This document shows, one piece after another, positions 34,848-44,072 of a stretch of 64,000 bases of DNA. The stretch is from positions 93,984 to 157,983 of the forward strand of contig NZ_QRAO01000005.1 in the NCBI RefSeq assembly GCF_003353425.1. The letters run 5' to 3'. The stretch comes from Marinirhabdus gelatinilytica. GTDB taxonomy: Bacteria > Bacteroidota > Bacteroidia > Flavobacteriales > Flavobacteriaceae. The translations under genes and the position numbers were made by a program. Under the pieces are notes generated by a model. That model saw only the letters and a program-made list of their open reading frames with translations, was not told the DNA's origin and did not search any database. Within the stretch, counting starts at the first letter, position 1. Each line of letters begins with the position of its first letter.

Positions 34848-35648
34848 CAGCAAGAGCAACAATCCAGCAATCGGGATACCTTCTACCCAAAAAGACGAAT
34901 AGTATCGCGATTGTTCTTTTTGTGCTGCCAATAGAGCAATCCCAGTAATACCTACCATGCAAAACAAACTGTAAAAGCTGCTCGGGACAATCGTATCCTT
35001 AAATCCTTCAAGAAGTAAAACACCCACCAACAACCCCATTCCCAAAAGCTTGGCCTTTTTCACTCCCAACAACTGTGGAATTGTTTTAAGTTGTGCCACA
35101 TCGTACTGCAAATCCCGTATCTCAAACGGCAGTGTTAACACAAAAACCAGAAAAAACCGTTGCAGGAAAGCAAGCCAACAATCTGTAGTGAACGTCATCC
35201 CTGCTGCTACCATAGGAACAAAGACCGTTACCCCTGCCCAGACCAATGCCACGATCAAAATCTTTATTCCAGAGAACGTTCGTAGGTTTTTCCTTTTCAG
35301 GAATGGGACAGCATAAAAAACGGTAAAGAACCCAAATATTCCCGTAACAATAAGTGTATCCATTTGTAAGAAAAAACAACTCAACAACAGCGCTGCAAAG
35401 CATAAAAAAGAAAAAATCTGGATACTCCGCAAGCTATTGGCAAGACTCCTGTGGTGCAATCCCGCAATCTTAGCATATTTTACAAAGTTGTATCCCGTTA
35501 CCGTTCCGCAGAAAATAAATACCCAAAAAGCAATCGGCACATTTAAATCAAATTCAATAGTGGTAATCAAAGCAAACGAAACTACTGCCAAAGTCACATG
35601 AATACTGGCATTGATATAAAACTTGAAGATAGTTCGCAAATACTTCAC
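34824..35648 (-). CDS. UbiA-like polytopic membrane protein
   Basis: A 274-residue membrane protein with about eight or nine hydrophobic helices in the UbiA-prenyltransferase pattern. The second Asp-rich motif survives as EIRDLQYD (about residue 177), but the first (NDxxD) reads GYNFVKYAKIAG, lacking aspartates, so ordinary magnesium-diphosphate chemistry is doubtful. Possible roles are an altered prenyltransferase or an inactive relative. Its 3' end overlaps the anti-sigma-like gene by 24 nt, convergent. Confidence 0.7.
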   Translation of the reverse strand: MKYLRTIFKFYINASIHVTLAVVSFALITTIEFDLNVPIAFWVFIFCGTVTGYNFVKYAKIAGLHHRSLANSLRSIQIFSFLCFAALLLSCFFLQMDTLIVTGIFGFFTVFYAVPFLKRKNLRTFSGIKILIVALVWAGVTVFVPMVAAGMTFTTDCWLAFLQRFFLVFVLTLPFEIRDLQYDVAQLKTIPQLLGVKKAKLLGMGLLVGVLLLEGFKDTIVPSSFYSLFCMVGITGIALLAAQKEQSRYYSSFWVEGIPIAGLLLLLLFGHFLA

Positions 35649-35745
35649 CCCGTAAAAATAGACAAACTGTTAGTAACCCATCCTTTTGGTTGAAAAGTTA
35701 GCTGTTACAAGCTCTTAAACACACGTTTTTTCGCTTTAAAATCAG

Positions 35746-35753
35746 TAATTTTG
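35746..35753 (+). promoter_or_regulatory. -7 box of gcvP
   Basis: TAATTTTG, giving a 5' leader of about 75 nt. Confidence 0.45.
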
Positions 35754-35759
35754 CATCAT

Positions 35760-35785
35760 CTTTTCAGCTACTTATTTCTGAAAAG
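35760..35785 (+). promoter_or_regulatory. hairpin in the gcvP leader
   Basis: Perfect 8-bp inverted repeat CTTTTCAG / CTGAAAAG with a 10-nt loop, close to the expected transcription start of gcvP. No T-run follows. No glycine-riboswitch core was recognised. Confidence 0.35.
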
Positions 35786-35833
35786 CGATGTTTGTTTAAT
35801 TTTTAAAAATTTTCGGAGAACCGGAACACCTAT

Positions 35834-38683
35834 ATGAATACAGACTCTTTCGCCCTTAGGCATATTGGCCCCCGCCGTAGCGATCTTTCAGAAATGCTTA
35901 AAACGGTAGGTGCCGAAAGCATGGAACAACTCATAAACCAAACTATCCCAGACGACATACGGCTAGAAAAAGATATTGCTTTGGATACGGCCATGAGCGA
36001 GCAGGAGTACCTGGAACACATTACCGAACTATCTACAAAAAACCAAGTTTTCAAAACCTATATAGGCTTGGGATACCATCAGGCCATTACCCCTCCCGTG
36101 ATCCAAAGGAATATTTTGGAAAACCCTGGGTGGTACACCGCCTACACACCCTATCAGGCCGAAATTTCACAAGGAAGACTGGAAGCATTGCTCAATTTTC
36201 AAACCATGGTCACAGACCTAACCGGCATGGAGCTCGCCAACGCTTCACTACTGGACGAGAGTACGGCAGCTGCAGAGGCTATGACGTTGCTATTCGCGGT
36301 ACGGGAGAGAGCGCAGAAAAAGAACGGTACCAACAAATTTTTTGTTTCGGATGAAATCCTACCACAAACATTATCGTTGTTGCAAACACGTTCCATCCCC
36401 TTGGAAATTGAGCTGGTGGTGGGCAACCACGAGGAGTTCAATTTTTCTGAAGATTTCTTTGGAGCCATCCTTCAATATCCGGGAAGGAACGGCCGTGTGT
36501 ACGATTTTAAGGATTTTGTCACCAAAGCCAACGAAAAAAACATAAAAGTAGCCGTAGCAGCAGATATCCTTAGCTTGGTAAAACTGGAAGCTCCAGGCCA
36601 TTTTGGAGCCGATGTAGTGGTAGGAACCACACAACGTTTTGGAATTCCGCTGGGGTACGGAGGGCCGCATGCCGCCTATTTTGCAACTAAGGAGGCTTAC
36701 AAACGAAATATTCCCGGGCGCATCATAGGAGTGACCAAAGACATGGATGGCAACCGTGCACTGCGCATGGCTTTGCAAACCCGCGAACAACATATAAAGC
36801 GAGACAAGGCAACCTCAAACATTTGTACCGCACAGGTGTTACTGGCAGTTATGGCAGGTATGTATGCAGTTTACCACGGTCCCGAAGGATTAAAATACAT
36901 TGCTACCAAAGTACACAATACAGCAGCCACACTGGCAGATGCCTTGGAAAAGTTAGGTTATGTGCAAGAAAACGAAACCTACTTCGATACTATTTCAATT
37001 AAGGCAGACGTTTCAAAAATAGATTTCAGGGCCGAGTCCGAGGGCATAAACTTTTACTATCCGGATGACGAGACGGTATCTATCTCCATCAATGAGACCA
37101 CTACCCTGTACGATATCAACAAAATAATTGGTGTTTTTGCCGAAGCAGCCAGTAAAGATCGTTTCTATATTTCAGAATTGAAAGAAGGAAATACAATCCC
37201 TAAAAGCGTAAACCGGAAGACAGAATTTCTTCAAAATGAAATTTTTAACAGCTATCACAGTGAGACGGAATTAATGCGCTATATTAAAAGGCTGGAACGT
37301 AAAGACTTGGCATTGAACCATTCTATGATCTCTCTTGGCTCTTGTACCATGAAACTGAATGCAGCTGCCGAAATGTTACCGCTAAGCGACCCTATGTGGG
37401 GAAATATGCACCCCTTTGTACCCGTGAGGCAGGCAGGTGGTTACCAATTTATGCTGAAGAAACTAGAAGAGCAACTAACTGAAATCACTGGATTTGCCGG
37501 AACCTCCCTACAACCCAACTCAGGCGCACAGGGAGAATATGCCGGGTTGATGGTGATACGGGCCTACCACGAATCCAGAGGCGATACCAACCGAAATATT
37601 TGTTTGATCCCCTCCTCTGCCCATGGAACCAACCCCGCCAGCGCAGTAATGGCAGGTATGAAAGTAGTTGTTACAAAAGCTACCGAAGAAGGAAATATAG
37701 ATGTAGAAGACCTTCGTGCAAAAGCCGAAAAACATAAAGACAATCTTGCTGCCTTAATGGTTACCTATCCTTCTACGCATGGAGTTTACGAGAGTGCCAT
37801 CAAGGAAATAACAAGTATTATCCACGAAAATGGCGGCCAAGTATATATGGACGGTGCCAACATGAACGCACAGGTAGCCCTAACAAATCCCGGGGCCATT
37901 GGTGCAGACGTATGCCACCTTAACCTACACAAGACATTTGCCATCCCTCACGGAGGAGGCGGTCCTGGTGTAGGCCCTATTTGTGTTGCAGAACAGTTGG
38001 TGCCATTTTTACCTTCCAACCCAGTAATTGAGACAGGGGGCGAAACAGCCATCACAGCAATTTCTGCGGCCCCGTGGGGAAGCGCCTTGGCCTGCCTTAT
38101 TAGCTATGCATACATTTGTATGCTGGGTGAAAACGGATTGAAAAAATCTACACAGTATGCCATTTTGAACGCAAACTACATCAAGGAACGCTTGAGCGGG
38201 CATTACGCCGTACTGTATACTGGCGAAAAAGGAAGGGCCGCCCACGAGATGATTATTGATTGTCGCCCCTTTAAAGAAAAAGGGATAGAGGTAACCGACA
38301 TAGCAAAACGCTTGATGGACTATGGTTTTCATGCGCCAACGGTATCATTTCCCGTGGCAGGAACCATGATGATTGAACCTACTGAGAGCGAAAGCAAACA
38401 AGAGTTGGATAGGTTTTGCGATGCTATGATATCAATTAAGATAGAAATTGATACCGTTGAGAAAGACAGTACAAGCAATGTTCTTAAAAATGCGCCACAT
38501 ACACAGGCTATGCTCACCAGTGATACCTGGGAACTACCTTATACAAGACAACAGGCTGCATTCCCTCTGGACTATGTTAACGACAACAAGTTCTGGCCAA
38601 GCGTACGGCGTGTAGACGATGCTTACGGAGACCGAAACTTAATTTGTACTTGTGCCCCCATAGAGGATTTTATGGATGCATAA
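35834..38683 (+). CDS. gcvP: glycine dehydrogenase (decarboxylating), P protein
   Basis: A 949-residue PLP enzyme that decarboxylates glycine and passes the aminomethyl group to lipoyl-GcvH. Both halves are fused, as usual for this class: an N-terminal half with RHIGPR and the TPYQAEISQGRLEALLNFQ segment, and a C-terminal half with the PLP lysine in HLNLHKTFAIPHGGGGPG (Lys 700). No other glycine-cleavage gene lies next to it. Intact ends and usual length. Confidence 0.97.
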   Translation: MNTDSFALRHIGPRRSDLSEMLKTVGAESMEQLINQTIPDDIRLEKDIALDTAMSEQEYLEHITELSTKNQVFKTYIGLGYHQAITPPVIQRNILENPGWYTAYTPYQAEISQGRLEALLNFQTMVTDLTGMELANASLLDESTAAAEAMTLLFAVRERAQKKNGTNKFFVSDEILPQTLSLLQTRSIPLEIELVVGNHEEFNFSEDFFGAILQYPGRNGRVYDFKDFVTKANEKNIKVAVAADILSLVKLEAPGHFGADVVVGTTQRFGIPLGYGGPHAAYFATKEAYKRNIPGRIIGVTKDMDGNRALRMALQTREQHIKRDKATSNICTAQVLLAVMAGMYAVYHGPEGLKYIATKVHNTAATLADALEKLGYVQENETYFDTISIKADVSKIDFRAESEGINFYYPDDETVSISINETTTLYDINKIIGVFAEAASKDRFYISELKEGNTIPKSVNRKTEFLQNEIFNSYHSETELMRYIKRLERKDLALNHSMISLGSCTMKLNAAAEMLPLSDPMWGNMHPFVPVRQAGGYQFMLKKLEEQLTEITGFAGTSLQPNSGAQGEYAGLMVIRAYHESRGDTNRNICLIPSSAHGTNPASAVMAGMKVVVTKATEEGNIDVEDLRAKAEKHKDNLAALMVTYPSTHGVYESAIKEITSIIHENGGQVYMDGANMNAQVALTNPGAIGADVCHLNLHKTFAIPHGGGGPGVGPICVAEQLVPFLPSNPVIETGGETAITAISAAPWGSALACLISYAYICMLGENGLKKSTQYAILNANYIKERLSGHYAVLYTGEKGRAAHEMIIDCRPFKEKGIEVTDIAKRLMDYGFHAPTVSFPVAGTMMIEPTESESKQELDRFCDAMISIKIEIDTVEKDSTSNVLKNAPHTQAMLTSDTWELPYTRQQAAFPLDYVNDNKFWPSVRRVDDAYGDRNLICTCAPIEDFMDA

Positions 38684-38711
38684 CATCTTTAAGTTTTAAG
38701 TTATGATAATT

Positions 38712-38768
38712 GACATAGCGGCATGCAGAAATTGATTTCTGTAAAAAATAATCTGCTAGCTGTGTCGT
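38712..38768 (+). promoter_or_regulatory. nested inverted repeats between gcvP and the KAS III-like gene
   Basis: CAGAAAT-TG-ATTTCTG (38726-38741) is a perfect palindrome, enclosed by a weaker GACATAGC/GCTGTGTC pair. No T-run follows directly. Could be an operator or a leader hairpin. Confidence 0.3.
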
Positions 38769-38799
38769 TTTAACTATTTTAGTGAAAAAATTTTAGTTT

Positions 38800-39861
38800 A
38801 TGGGCACAAAAATCACAGGGGTTGGCAGTTACATCCCCACAGGTGTTGCACGCAACGAGTCATTTGAGCAGCACAGCTTTTACACAGAAGATGGAAGTCC
38901 ATTTGATCATGACAACTCTATAATAATAGAAAAGTTCAAGGCCATTACCGGTATTGCTGAACGAAGGTATATTAAAGACAGTCTTAACACTTCGGACATT
39001 GCTTACTATGCTGCCGAAAAAGCTATTGAAGATGCTGGAATAGACCGAGAGACCATAGACTATATTATTGTAGCCAATAACTATGGCGATGTAAAGCACG
39101 GTTCGCAACAAAGCGACACCGTACCCAGTTTGGGATCACGGGTAAAGCATTTGCTGAAAATTAAAAATCCCAACTGCGTGGCCTACGATCTTATGTTTGG
39201 CTGTCCGGGCTGGGTTGAGGGGATGATAACCTCTCACGCCTATATAAAGAGTGGGATGGCAAAAACCTGCTTGGTAATTGGAGCCGAAACGCTTTCACGT
39301 GTGGTAGATCAGCACGACCGCGACTCTATGATATACAGTGACGGAGCAGGAGCTACCATACTTCAGGCAACCGATGATGATGACAGTGGCTTCATGGCCC
39401 ATAAAAGCGCCACCTTCGCTTATGACGAAGCGCATTTTATTTATTTTGGTGAGAGCAACAATCAGGAATTGAACGATGCCCGAAGGTATATTAAAATGTA
39501 CGGTCGTAAAATTTACAACTTTGCCCTGAGCAATGTCCCAGAAGCCATGAAAACGTGTTTGGACGAGAGCGGTGTGGATATTTCAGAATTGAAGAAAATC
39601 TTTATCCACCAAGCCAACGAAAAGATGGATGAAGCCATTATAAATCGCTTTTACAAAATGTATGGCAAAGAAGCCCCGGAAGGCGTGATGCCCATGACCA
39701 TAAACAAACTGGGGAACTCCAGCGTTGCCACTGTTCCTACCCTTTACGATTTGGTACGTAACAACCAACTGGAAGGGCACAGCGTTTCGGAAGGAGATGT
39801 AGTACTATTCGCAAGTGTGGGTGCAGGGATGAATATTAATGCGATAGTCTATAAAGTTTAA
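38800..39861 (+). CDS. 3-oxoacyl-ACP synthase III-like (FabH-family) enzyme
   Basis: A 353-residue thiolase-fold condensing enzyme. The catalytic triad is intact: Cys 135 (FGCPGW), His 270 (IHQANEK) and Asn 306 (NKLGNSS). Its GCPGW nucleophile loop and length (longer than E. coli FabH) fit the FabH-like branch of KAS III that is often found beside secondary or specialised lipid genes. The adjacent gene is a methyltransferase-like protein, starting within 50 nt. It may initiate fatty-acid chains with an unusual primer or make a specialised lipid; substrate unknown. Confidence 0.88.
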   Translation: MGTKITGVGSYIPTGVARNESFEQHSFYTEDGSPFDHDNSIIIEKFKAITGIAERRYIKDSLNTSDIAYYAAEKAIEDAGIDRETIDYIIVANNYGDVKHGSQQSDTVPSLGSRVKHLLKIKNPNCVAYDLMFGCPGWVEGMITSHAYIKSGMAKTCLVIGAETLSRVVDQHDRDSMIYSDGAGATILQATDDDDSGFMAHKSATFAYDEAHFIYFGESNNQELNDARRYIKMYGRKIYNFALSNVPEAMKTCLDESGVDISELKKIFIHQANEKMDEAIINRFYKMYGKEAPEGVMPMTINKLGNSSVATVPTLYDLVRNNQLEGHSVSEGDVVLFASVGAGMNINAIVYKV

Positions 39862-39904
39862 CACGTTAAACTTCAGTTTGGACTTAAATTTTCTACCAAA
39901 AAAC

Positions 39905-40435
39905 ATGTACGAGGGCAACTATCCAAAAAAGAGGTACGAGCATACCATTAAATTCCTAAAGGAACATGTTCCTGTGGATAAAACTATATTGGACCTAGGT
40001 GTAGCAAACCCCTTTACCGAGATAATGAAGGCTGAAGGCTACACAGTAAACAATACCACTGGAGAAGACCTTGATATAGACACAAGCCGGGTACAACAAA
40101 AAGATTATGATGTGCTTACGGCTTTCGAGATCTTTGAACACCTTGTAAGCCCTTTCAACGTGCTAAAGGATTGCCAAGCTAATAAACTGGTTGCCTCGGT
40201 ACCTTTAAAATTATGGTTCGCTTCGGCATATAAGAGCAAGACCGACAAATGGGACCGCCACTACCACGAGTTTGAAGACTGGCAGTTTGACTGGTTGCTG
40301 GAAAAAGCCGGCTGGATTATAAAGAAACGTGAAAAATTTACCAATCCTGTAAAAAAGATAGGGTTCCGTCCCATATTGAGACGTTTTACGCCTAGATATT
40401 ATTTGGTGTATGCAGAAAGGAATAAAAACACTTAA
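39905..40435 (+). CDS. methyltransferase-like protein
   Basis: About 176 residues. A SAM-binding-like fold is suggested by TILDLGVANPFTEIMK near the N-terminus and YDVLTAFEIFEHLVSPFNVL mid-protein, the usual methyltransferase motif I and motif II positions, though the glycine-rich loop is poor. I use the ATG at 39905; a TTG nine codons upstream (39878) is an equally open start and may be used. Its stop overlaps the convergent FG-GAP gene stop by 4 nt. Confidence 0.65.
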   Translation: MYEGNYPKKRYEHTIKFLKEHVPVDKTILDLGVANPFTEIMKAEGYTVNNTTGEDLDIDTSRVQQKDYDVLTAFEIFEHLVSPFNVLKDCQANKLVASVPLKLWFASAYKSKTDKWDRHYHEFEDWQFDWLLEKAGWIIKKREKFTNPVKKIGFRPILRRFTPRYYLVYAERNKNT

Positions 40436-42042
40436 CGAATAGTAATTTTATAGGTATCAGCATCACCTGAATTGCTACTAGCTTTCACCAAATACGTCCC
40501 TGCAGGAAGTAATGAAACATTGAAGTTGTTATTTGTTACAATGTTAAACCCAGCTACCTTTTTTCCATCCATAGAATAGATTTCTACTTTTTGAATATTC
40601 TCAACCATGAAAAAGCTAAAGGAATCATTGGTTGGATTAGGATATAAAAAATTAGAATTTTGCTTTTCAATATCTTCTACTGAAAGTTCTCTTTCTCCGA
40701 TTTCTAAAATCCAAAAAGACCCTTTCTGAAAGCCAAATTCACTATCCCCGAAGGAACTAACAAGTATCGAGGTACTATTGTTTTGGATAGCTAATTGACT
40801 TATAGAATAACCAAAGAAATCTTCTTCATCCAATTCTCCGTTAAAATTGTTGATACCTTCGGTATATTTTTCAAAACTATCAACAGTCCCATCTGGATTT
40901 AAATTTAGAATGTAAAATAGGTTTTTTTTGCATCCAACTAGTAAGTTCACCTTCCCGTCTTGATCAATATCCCTAATGTTACTTGAAGATTTTCCAAAAC
41001 GTAAGTCCTCGGCTAACTTATCATTCAAGTTCCCTTCTAATTCACTAATCTTTTGATGTGAAGACACAGTCCCATCGTCATTCATAAATAAAATGTATAC
41101 AGCTCCTTTATTTAATCCGCCATCATTATCCCTATAAGCGCCTACAGCTAAATCTATAACCCCATCGCCATTTAAATCACCAAGGCTTGTAATTGAAGCA
41201 CCGAAATAATCTTGAAATTCTAAATTCACGTTAAAATTACCAGATGTCATACTAATTTTTTCATGGTAGTTTACTGTAAAGTCTTGATTTAGGAAAAGAA
41301 TATAAACAGCACCTCTTTCCTGACCTCCATCTCCGTCTCTTCTCGCTCCAACGGCAATATCAGTGAAACCATCACCATTTAAATCTCCAATATTGGCGAT
41401 ATCACTGCCAAAAACATCCCAAACTTGTAACCCTCCATTGAAGTTTCCGTGTATTTGATTGATTTTCTGATATTCAAAGACTGTCCCATCCGTATTCAAA
41501 GTCAATATATATATTCCTCCAAACCTATGCCCTGCTTCATTATCGTATTCGGCACTAATTGCTACTTCAATCTTTCCATCGTTATTTAAATCTCCAAGAT
41601 AAGATATGGACCTTCCAAAATAATCCCAATCTAGCATGGGTGCATCAAAATCTCCAGAAATGTCGCTTATTTTTTGAACCGATTGAACGCTATAGTCTTC
41701 ATCCATAAAAAAAACATATACGGCACCTCGGTTAGTTCCACCATCATCATCTTGATTTGCACCAACAATAAAATCATTAAATCCGTCCCCGTTTAAATCC
41801 CCAATTCCTTCAATAGAATGAGCAAACCAGTCTTCATTATCTAAATTCACGAATCCGTTTAAATTTTCTTCAGAAAACTTAGTATGTTCTAACACCGAAT
41901 AACCTTGTGCGGAAACATTAAGAACAAAAAAATATATAAGAATTAAAAATGATGGGTAGAAATAGTTCAAAATAATCGGTTTAAAGATTGATATTTGTAA
42001 ATATAACGAATATTGATAAATCTTGACAATTAACGTAATCAT
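40432..42042 (-). CDS. FG-GAP repeat protein with T9SS sorting domain
   Basis: Up to 536 residues. Five to six FG-GAP/integrin-type calcium-binding repeats of the form DLNGDG or DLNNDG (for example GIGDLNGDGFNDFIVGA, NIGDLNGDGFTDIAVGA, SLGDLNGDGVIDLAVGA) form a beta-propeller. A T9SS type A sorting domain ends the protein (FLYPNPTNDSF onwards, TYLVKAS near the end). The signal peptide is the FLILIYFFVLNVSAQ stretch. Start is uncertain: the ATG at 42042 gives a long N-terminus overlapping the divergent glycosyltransferase start, while a TTG at 41970 would give a normal signal peptide. Confidence 0.85.
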   Translation of the reverse strand: MITLIVKIYQYSLYLQISIFKPIILNYFYPSFLILIYFFVLNVSAQGYSVLEHTKFSEENLNGFVNLDNEDWFAHSIEGIGDLNGDGFNDFIVGANQDDDGGTNRGAVYVFFMDEDYSVQSVQKISDISGDFDAPMLDWDYFGRSISYLGDLNNDGKIEVAISAEYDNEAGHRFGGIYILTLNTDGTVFEYQKINQIHGNFNGGLQVWDVFGSDIANIGDLNGDGFTDIAVGARRDGDGGQERGAVYILFLNQDFTVNYHEKISMTSGNFNVNLEFQDYFGASITSLGDLNGDGVIDLAVGAYRDNDGGLNKGAVYILFMNDDGTVSSHQKISELEGNLNDKLAEDLRFGKSSSNIRDIDQDGKVNLLVGCKKNLFYILNLNPDGTVDSFEKYTEGINNFNGELDEEDFFGYSISQLAIQNNSTSILVSSFGDSEFGFQKGSFWILEIGERELSVEDIEKQNSNFLYPNPTNDSFSFFMVENIQKVEIYSMDGKKVAGFNIVTNNNFNVSLLPAGTYLVKASSNSGDADTYKITIR

Positions 42043-42871
42043 ACCCGCCTACAATGAAGAAAACTGTATTTCTCATACACTTCAATCTCTTGTGGAACAA
42101 ACACAACTCCCCAAAAATATTATAGTGGTAAATGACGGATCTACCGACAACACACAAAAAATTATAAATGACTTTTCGCAAAAGCACGGTTTTGTCAAAT
42201 CGGTCACCATACCTTCAAAAACTAAACACGAACCCGGGAGTAAGGTTGTAAGAGCATTTTATAAAGGTTTTGAGACTTTGGATGAAAATTTTGATCTCAT
42301 CTGCAAGTTTGATGCAGATCTTATCTTCCCTAAGAATTATCTAGAAAAAATTTCAGAATTATTTCAAAAGGACTCAAGAATAGGAATAGCAGGCGGATTC
42401 TGTACAATAAAGCACAATGAAGGCTGGGAAGTAGAGTCCCTTACAAATAAGGATCATGTGCGAGGAGCATTGAAAGCTTACCGCAAAGCATGTTTTGAAG
42501 CCATAGGAGGTCTCAAAAAATCTATTGGCTGGGACACCGTAGACGAACTCCTCGCAAAATACCACGGCTGGAAGGTAGTGACAGATCAAACCCTGCACGT
42601 AAAACACCTAAAACCTACCGGGGCAACCTATACCAAGGCAGCAAAATACAAACAGGGGGAGGCTTTTTATAAAATGCGCTATGGATGGGCACTTACACAA
42701 ATAGCTGCCCTAAAGCTGGCCACCAAAAAAAAGAGTCCCATGTTTTATTACCACTGCATGCAAGGTTTTTTAAAAGCGAAGCGAAAAAACACGCCTTTTT
42801 TGGTAACTGAAGAAGAAGGTAAATTTATCCGCCAATTACGCTGGAAGAACATTAGAAAAAAGGTGTTTTAG
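42023..42871 (+). CDS. family 2 glycosyltransferase, TTG start
   Basis: A 282-residue GT-A fold glycosyltransferase: VIIPAYNEEN at the start, VNDGSTDNT, and the metal-binding DADL (about residue 92). It resembles GT2 enzymes of polysaccharide or glycolipid synthesis; donor and acceptor unknown. The frame is closed by TAA at 42017-42019 and the first Met is absent throughout the N-terminal domain, so the TTG at 42023 is almost forced. It overlaps the ATG of the divergent FG-GAP gene by 20 nt. The next gene starts 71 nt downstream. Confidence 0.88.
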   Translation: MTINVIIPAYNEENCISHTLQSLVEQTQLPKNIIVVNDGSTDNTQKIINDFSQKHGFVKSVTIPSKTKHEPGSKVVRAFYKGFETLDENFDLICKFDADLIFPKNYLEKISELFQKDSRIGIAGGFCTIKHNEGWEVESLTNKDHVRGALKAYRKACFEAIGGLKKSIGWDTVDELLAKYHGWKVVTDQTLHVKHLKPTGATYTKAAKYKQGEAFYKMRYGWALTQIAALKLATKKKSPMFYYHCMQGFLKAKRKNTPFLVTEEEGKFIRQLRWKNIRKKVF

Positions 42872-42942
42872 TGCATCTTAACCTTTTTATAGCATTTGTA
42901 GTTTTGTTAATCCTTATTTTTGAAATTCTAAAATTCGACCGT

Positions 42943-44019
42943 ATGCCTTCAAGCCTATTTAAAATTCTTTCATGTTTCATTATTTGTTTGTTTGTATCTC
43001 CCAGCAGTATCTCCCAAGCACAAAAAAAACCCAAGAACATTATACTATTGATCGGTGACGGGATGGGATTGAGCGAAATTTCTTCCAGTTTATATTTCAA
43101 CGAAAAACCGTCCAATTTTCTTCGGTTCAATACCGTGGGACTGAGCATGACCTCCTCCTCTAAAGAATTGATAACCGATTCTGCCGCGGGAGCCACCGCC
43201 TTTGCCTCTGGCATAAAAACCTATAACGGAGCGGTTGGGGTAGATGAAAACATGCAAGCTGTCGAAACTATTGTTGAATATATCTCAAAGAAAGGAATTG
43301 CCACTGGGCTGGTTGCCACTTCCTCTATTGTACACGCTACACCCGCAGCTTTCTACGCACACCAAGAATCTAGAAGAATGTACGAAGAGATAGCTGCAGA
43401 ACTGGTTACCAGCGATATCGATTTTTTTGCAGGAGGCGGGCTTCAGTTCTTTACCCATAGAGAAGATGGGCAAAACCTTCTTCCCCAATTGGAGAAGAAT
43501 AATTTTGTTGTACATACCGATGTGCTTCCGAAGAAAATTTCAGAAAAAAAACAGGCCATTCTCTTGGCCCCGGACGGAATGCCCAAAATGTCCGAGAACC
43601 GCGGTAACTTTCTTACCAATGCTACTATGCTGGCCATTGGACAACTGTCCAAAAACAAAGAGGGCTTTTTTTTAATGGTCGAAGGCTCACAAATAGACTG
43701 GGGTGGGCACGCAAACGACGCAGACTACCTCATTAACGAATTGATAGATTTTGACAAAACCATAGGAGCCGTACTGGATTTTGCCGAAAGAAATGGAGAA
43801 ACACTGGTAATCGTAACCGCAGACCACGAGACCGGCGGTTTCAGTTTAAGTGCTGAAGAAGGAAATTACAACAAGATATTGGGTTCCTTTTCCACCAACG
43901 GCCATACCGCTACTATGGTTCCCGTTTTTGCACAGGGACCCAGTGAGGAGCTTTTTGGAGGGATCTACCAAAACACCAATATATTTACGCTACTAAAACA
44001 ACTTTCTGAAAAAAAGTAA
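42943..44019 (+). CDS. alkaline phosphatase
   Basis: A 358-residue exported enzyme of the alkaline phosphatase superfamily. Metal and nucleophile motifs: ILLIGDGMGLSE near residue 35, ITDSAAGATAFASG with the Ser nucleophile near residue 81, DWGGHAND and VTADHETGGF for the remaining ligands. I use the ATG at 42943, which gives a signal peptide (ending ISQAQ); a GTG at 42871 overlapping the glycosyltransferase stop is an alternative. It removes phosphate from monoesters in the periplasm. Confidence 0.9.
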   Translation: MPSSLFKILSCFIICLFVSPSSISQAQKKPKNIILLIGDGMGLSEISSSLYFNEKPSNFLRFNTVGLSMTSSSKELITDSAAGATAFASGIKTYNGAVGVDENMQAVETIVEYISKKGIATGLVATSSIVHATPAAFYAHQESRRMYEEIAAELVTSDIDFFAGGGLQFFTHREDGQNLLPQLEKNNFVVHTDVLPKKISEKKQAILLAPDGMPKMSENRGNFLTNATMLAIGQLSKNKEGFFLMVEGSQIDWGGHANDADYLINELIDFDKTIGAVLDFAERNGETLVIVTADHETGGFSLSAEEGNYNKILGSFSTNGHTATMVPVFAQGPSEELFGGIYQNTNIFTLLKQLSEKK

Positions 44020-44072
44020 TGGTACTGGGGTCATCAAAATTTTCATTTAATTAGTACCTTAGCCAGAGTTAT

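Noticed and set aside
35786..35833. Glycine riboswitch before gcvP
   Set aside because: Only a short GGAGAACCGGA-like stretch; no core structure could be recognised.
42871..42942. GTG start of the alkaline phosphatase
   Set aside because: The ATG at 42943 gives a normal signal peptide; the GTG form would add a second hydrophobic stretch. Not fully excluded.
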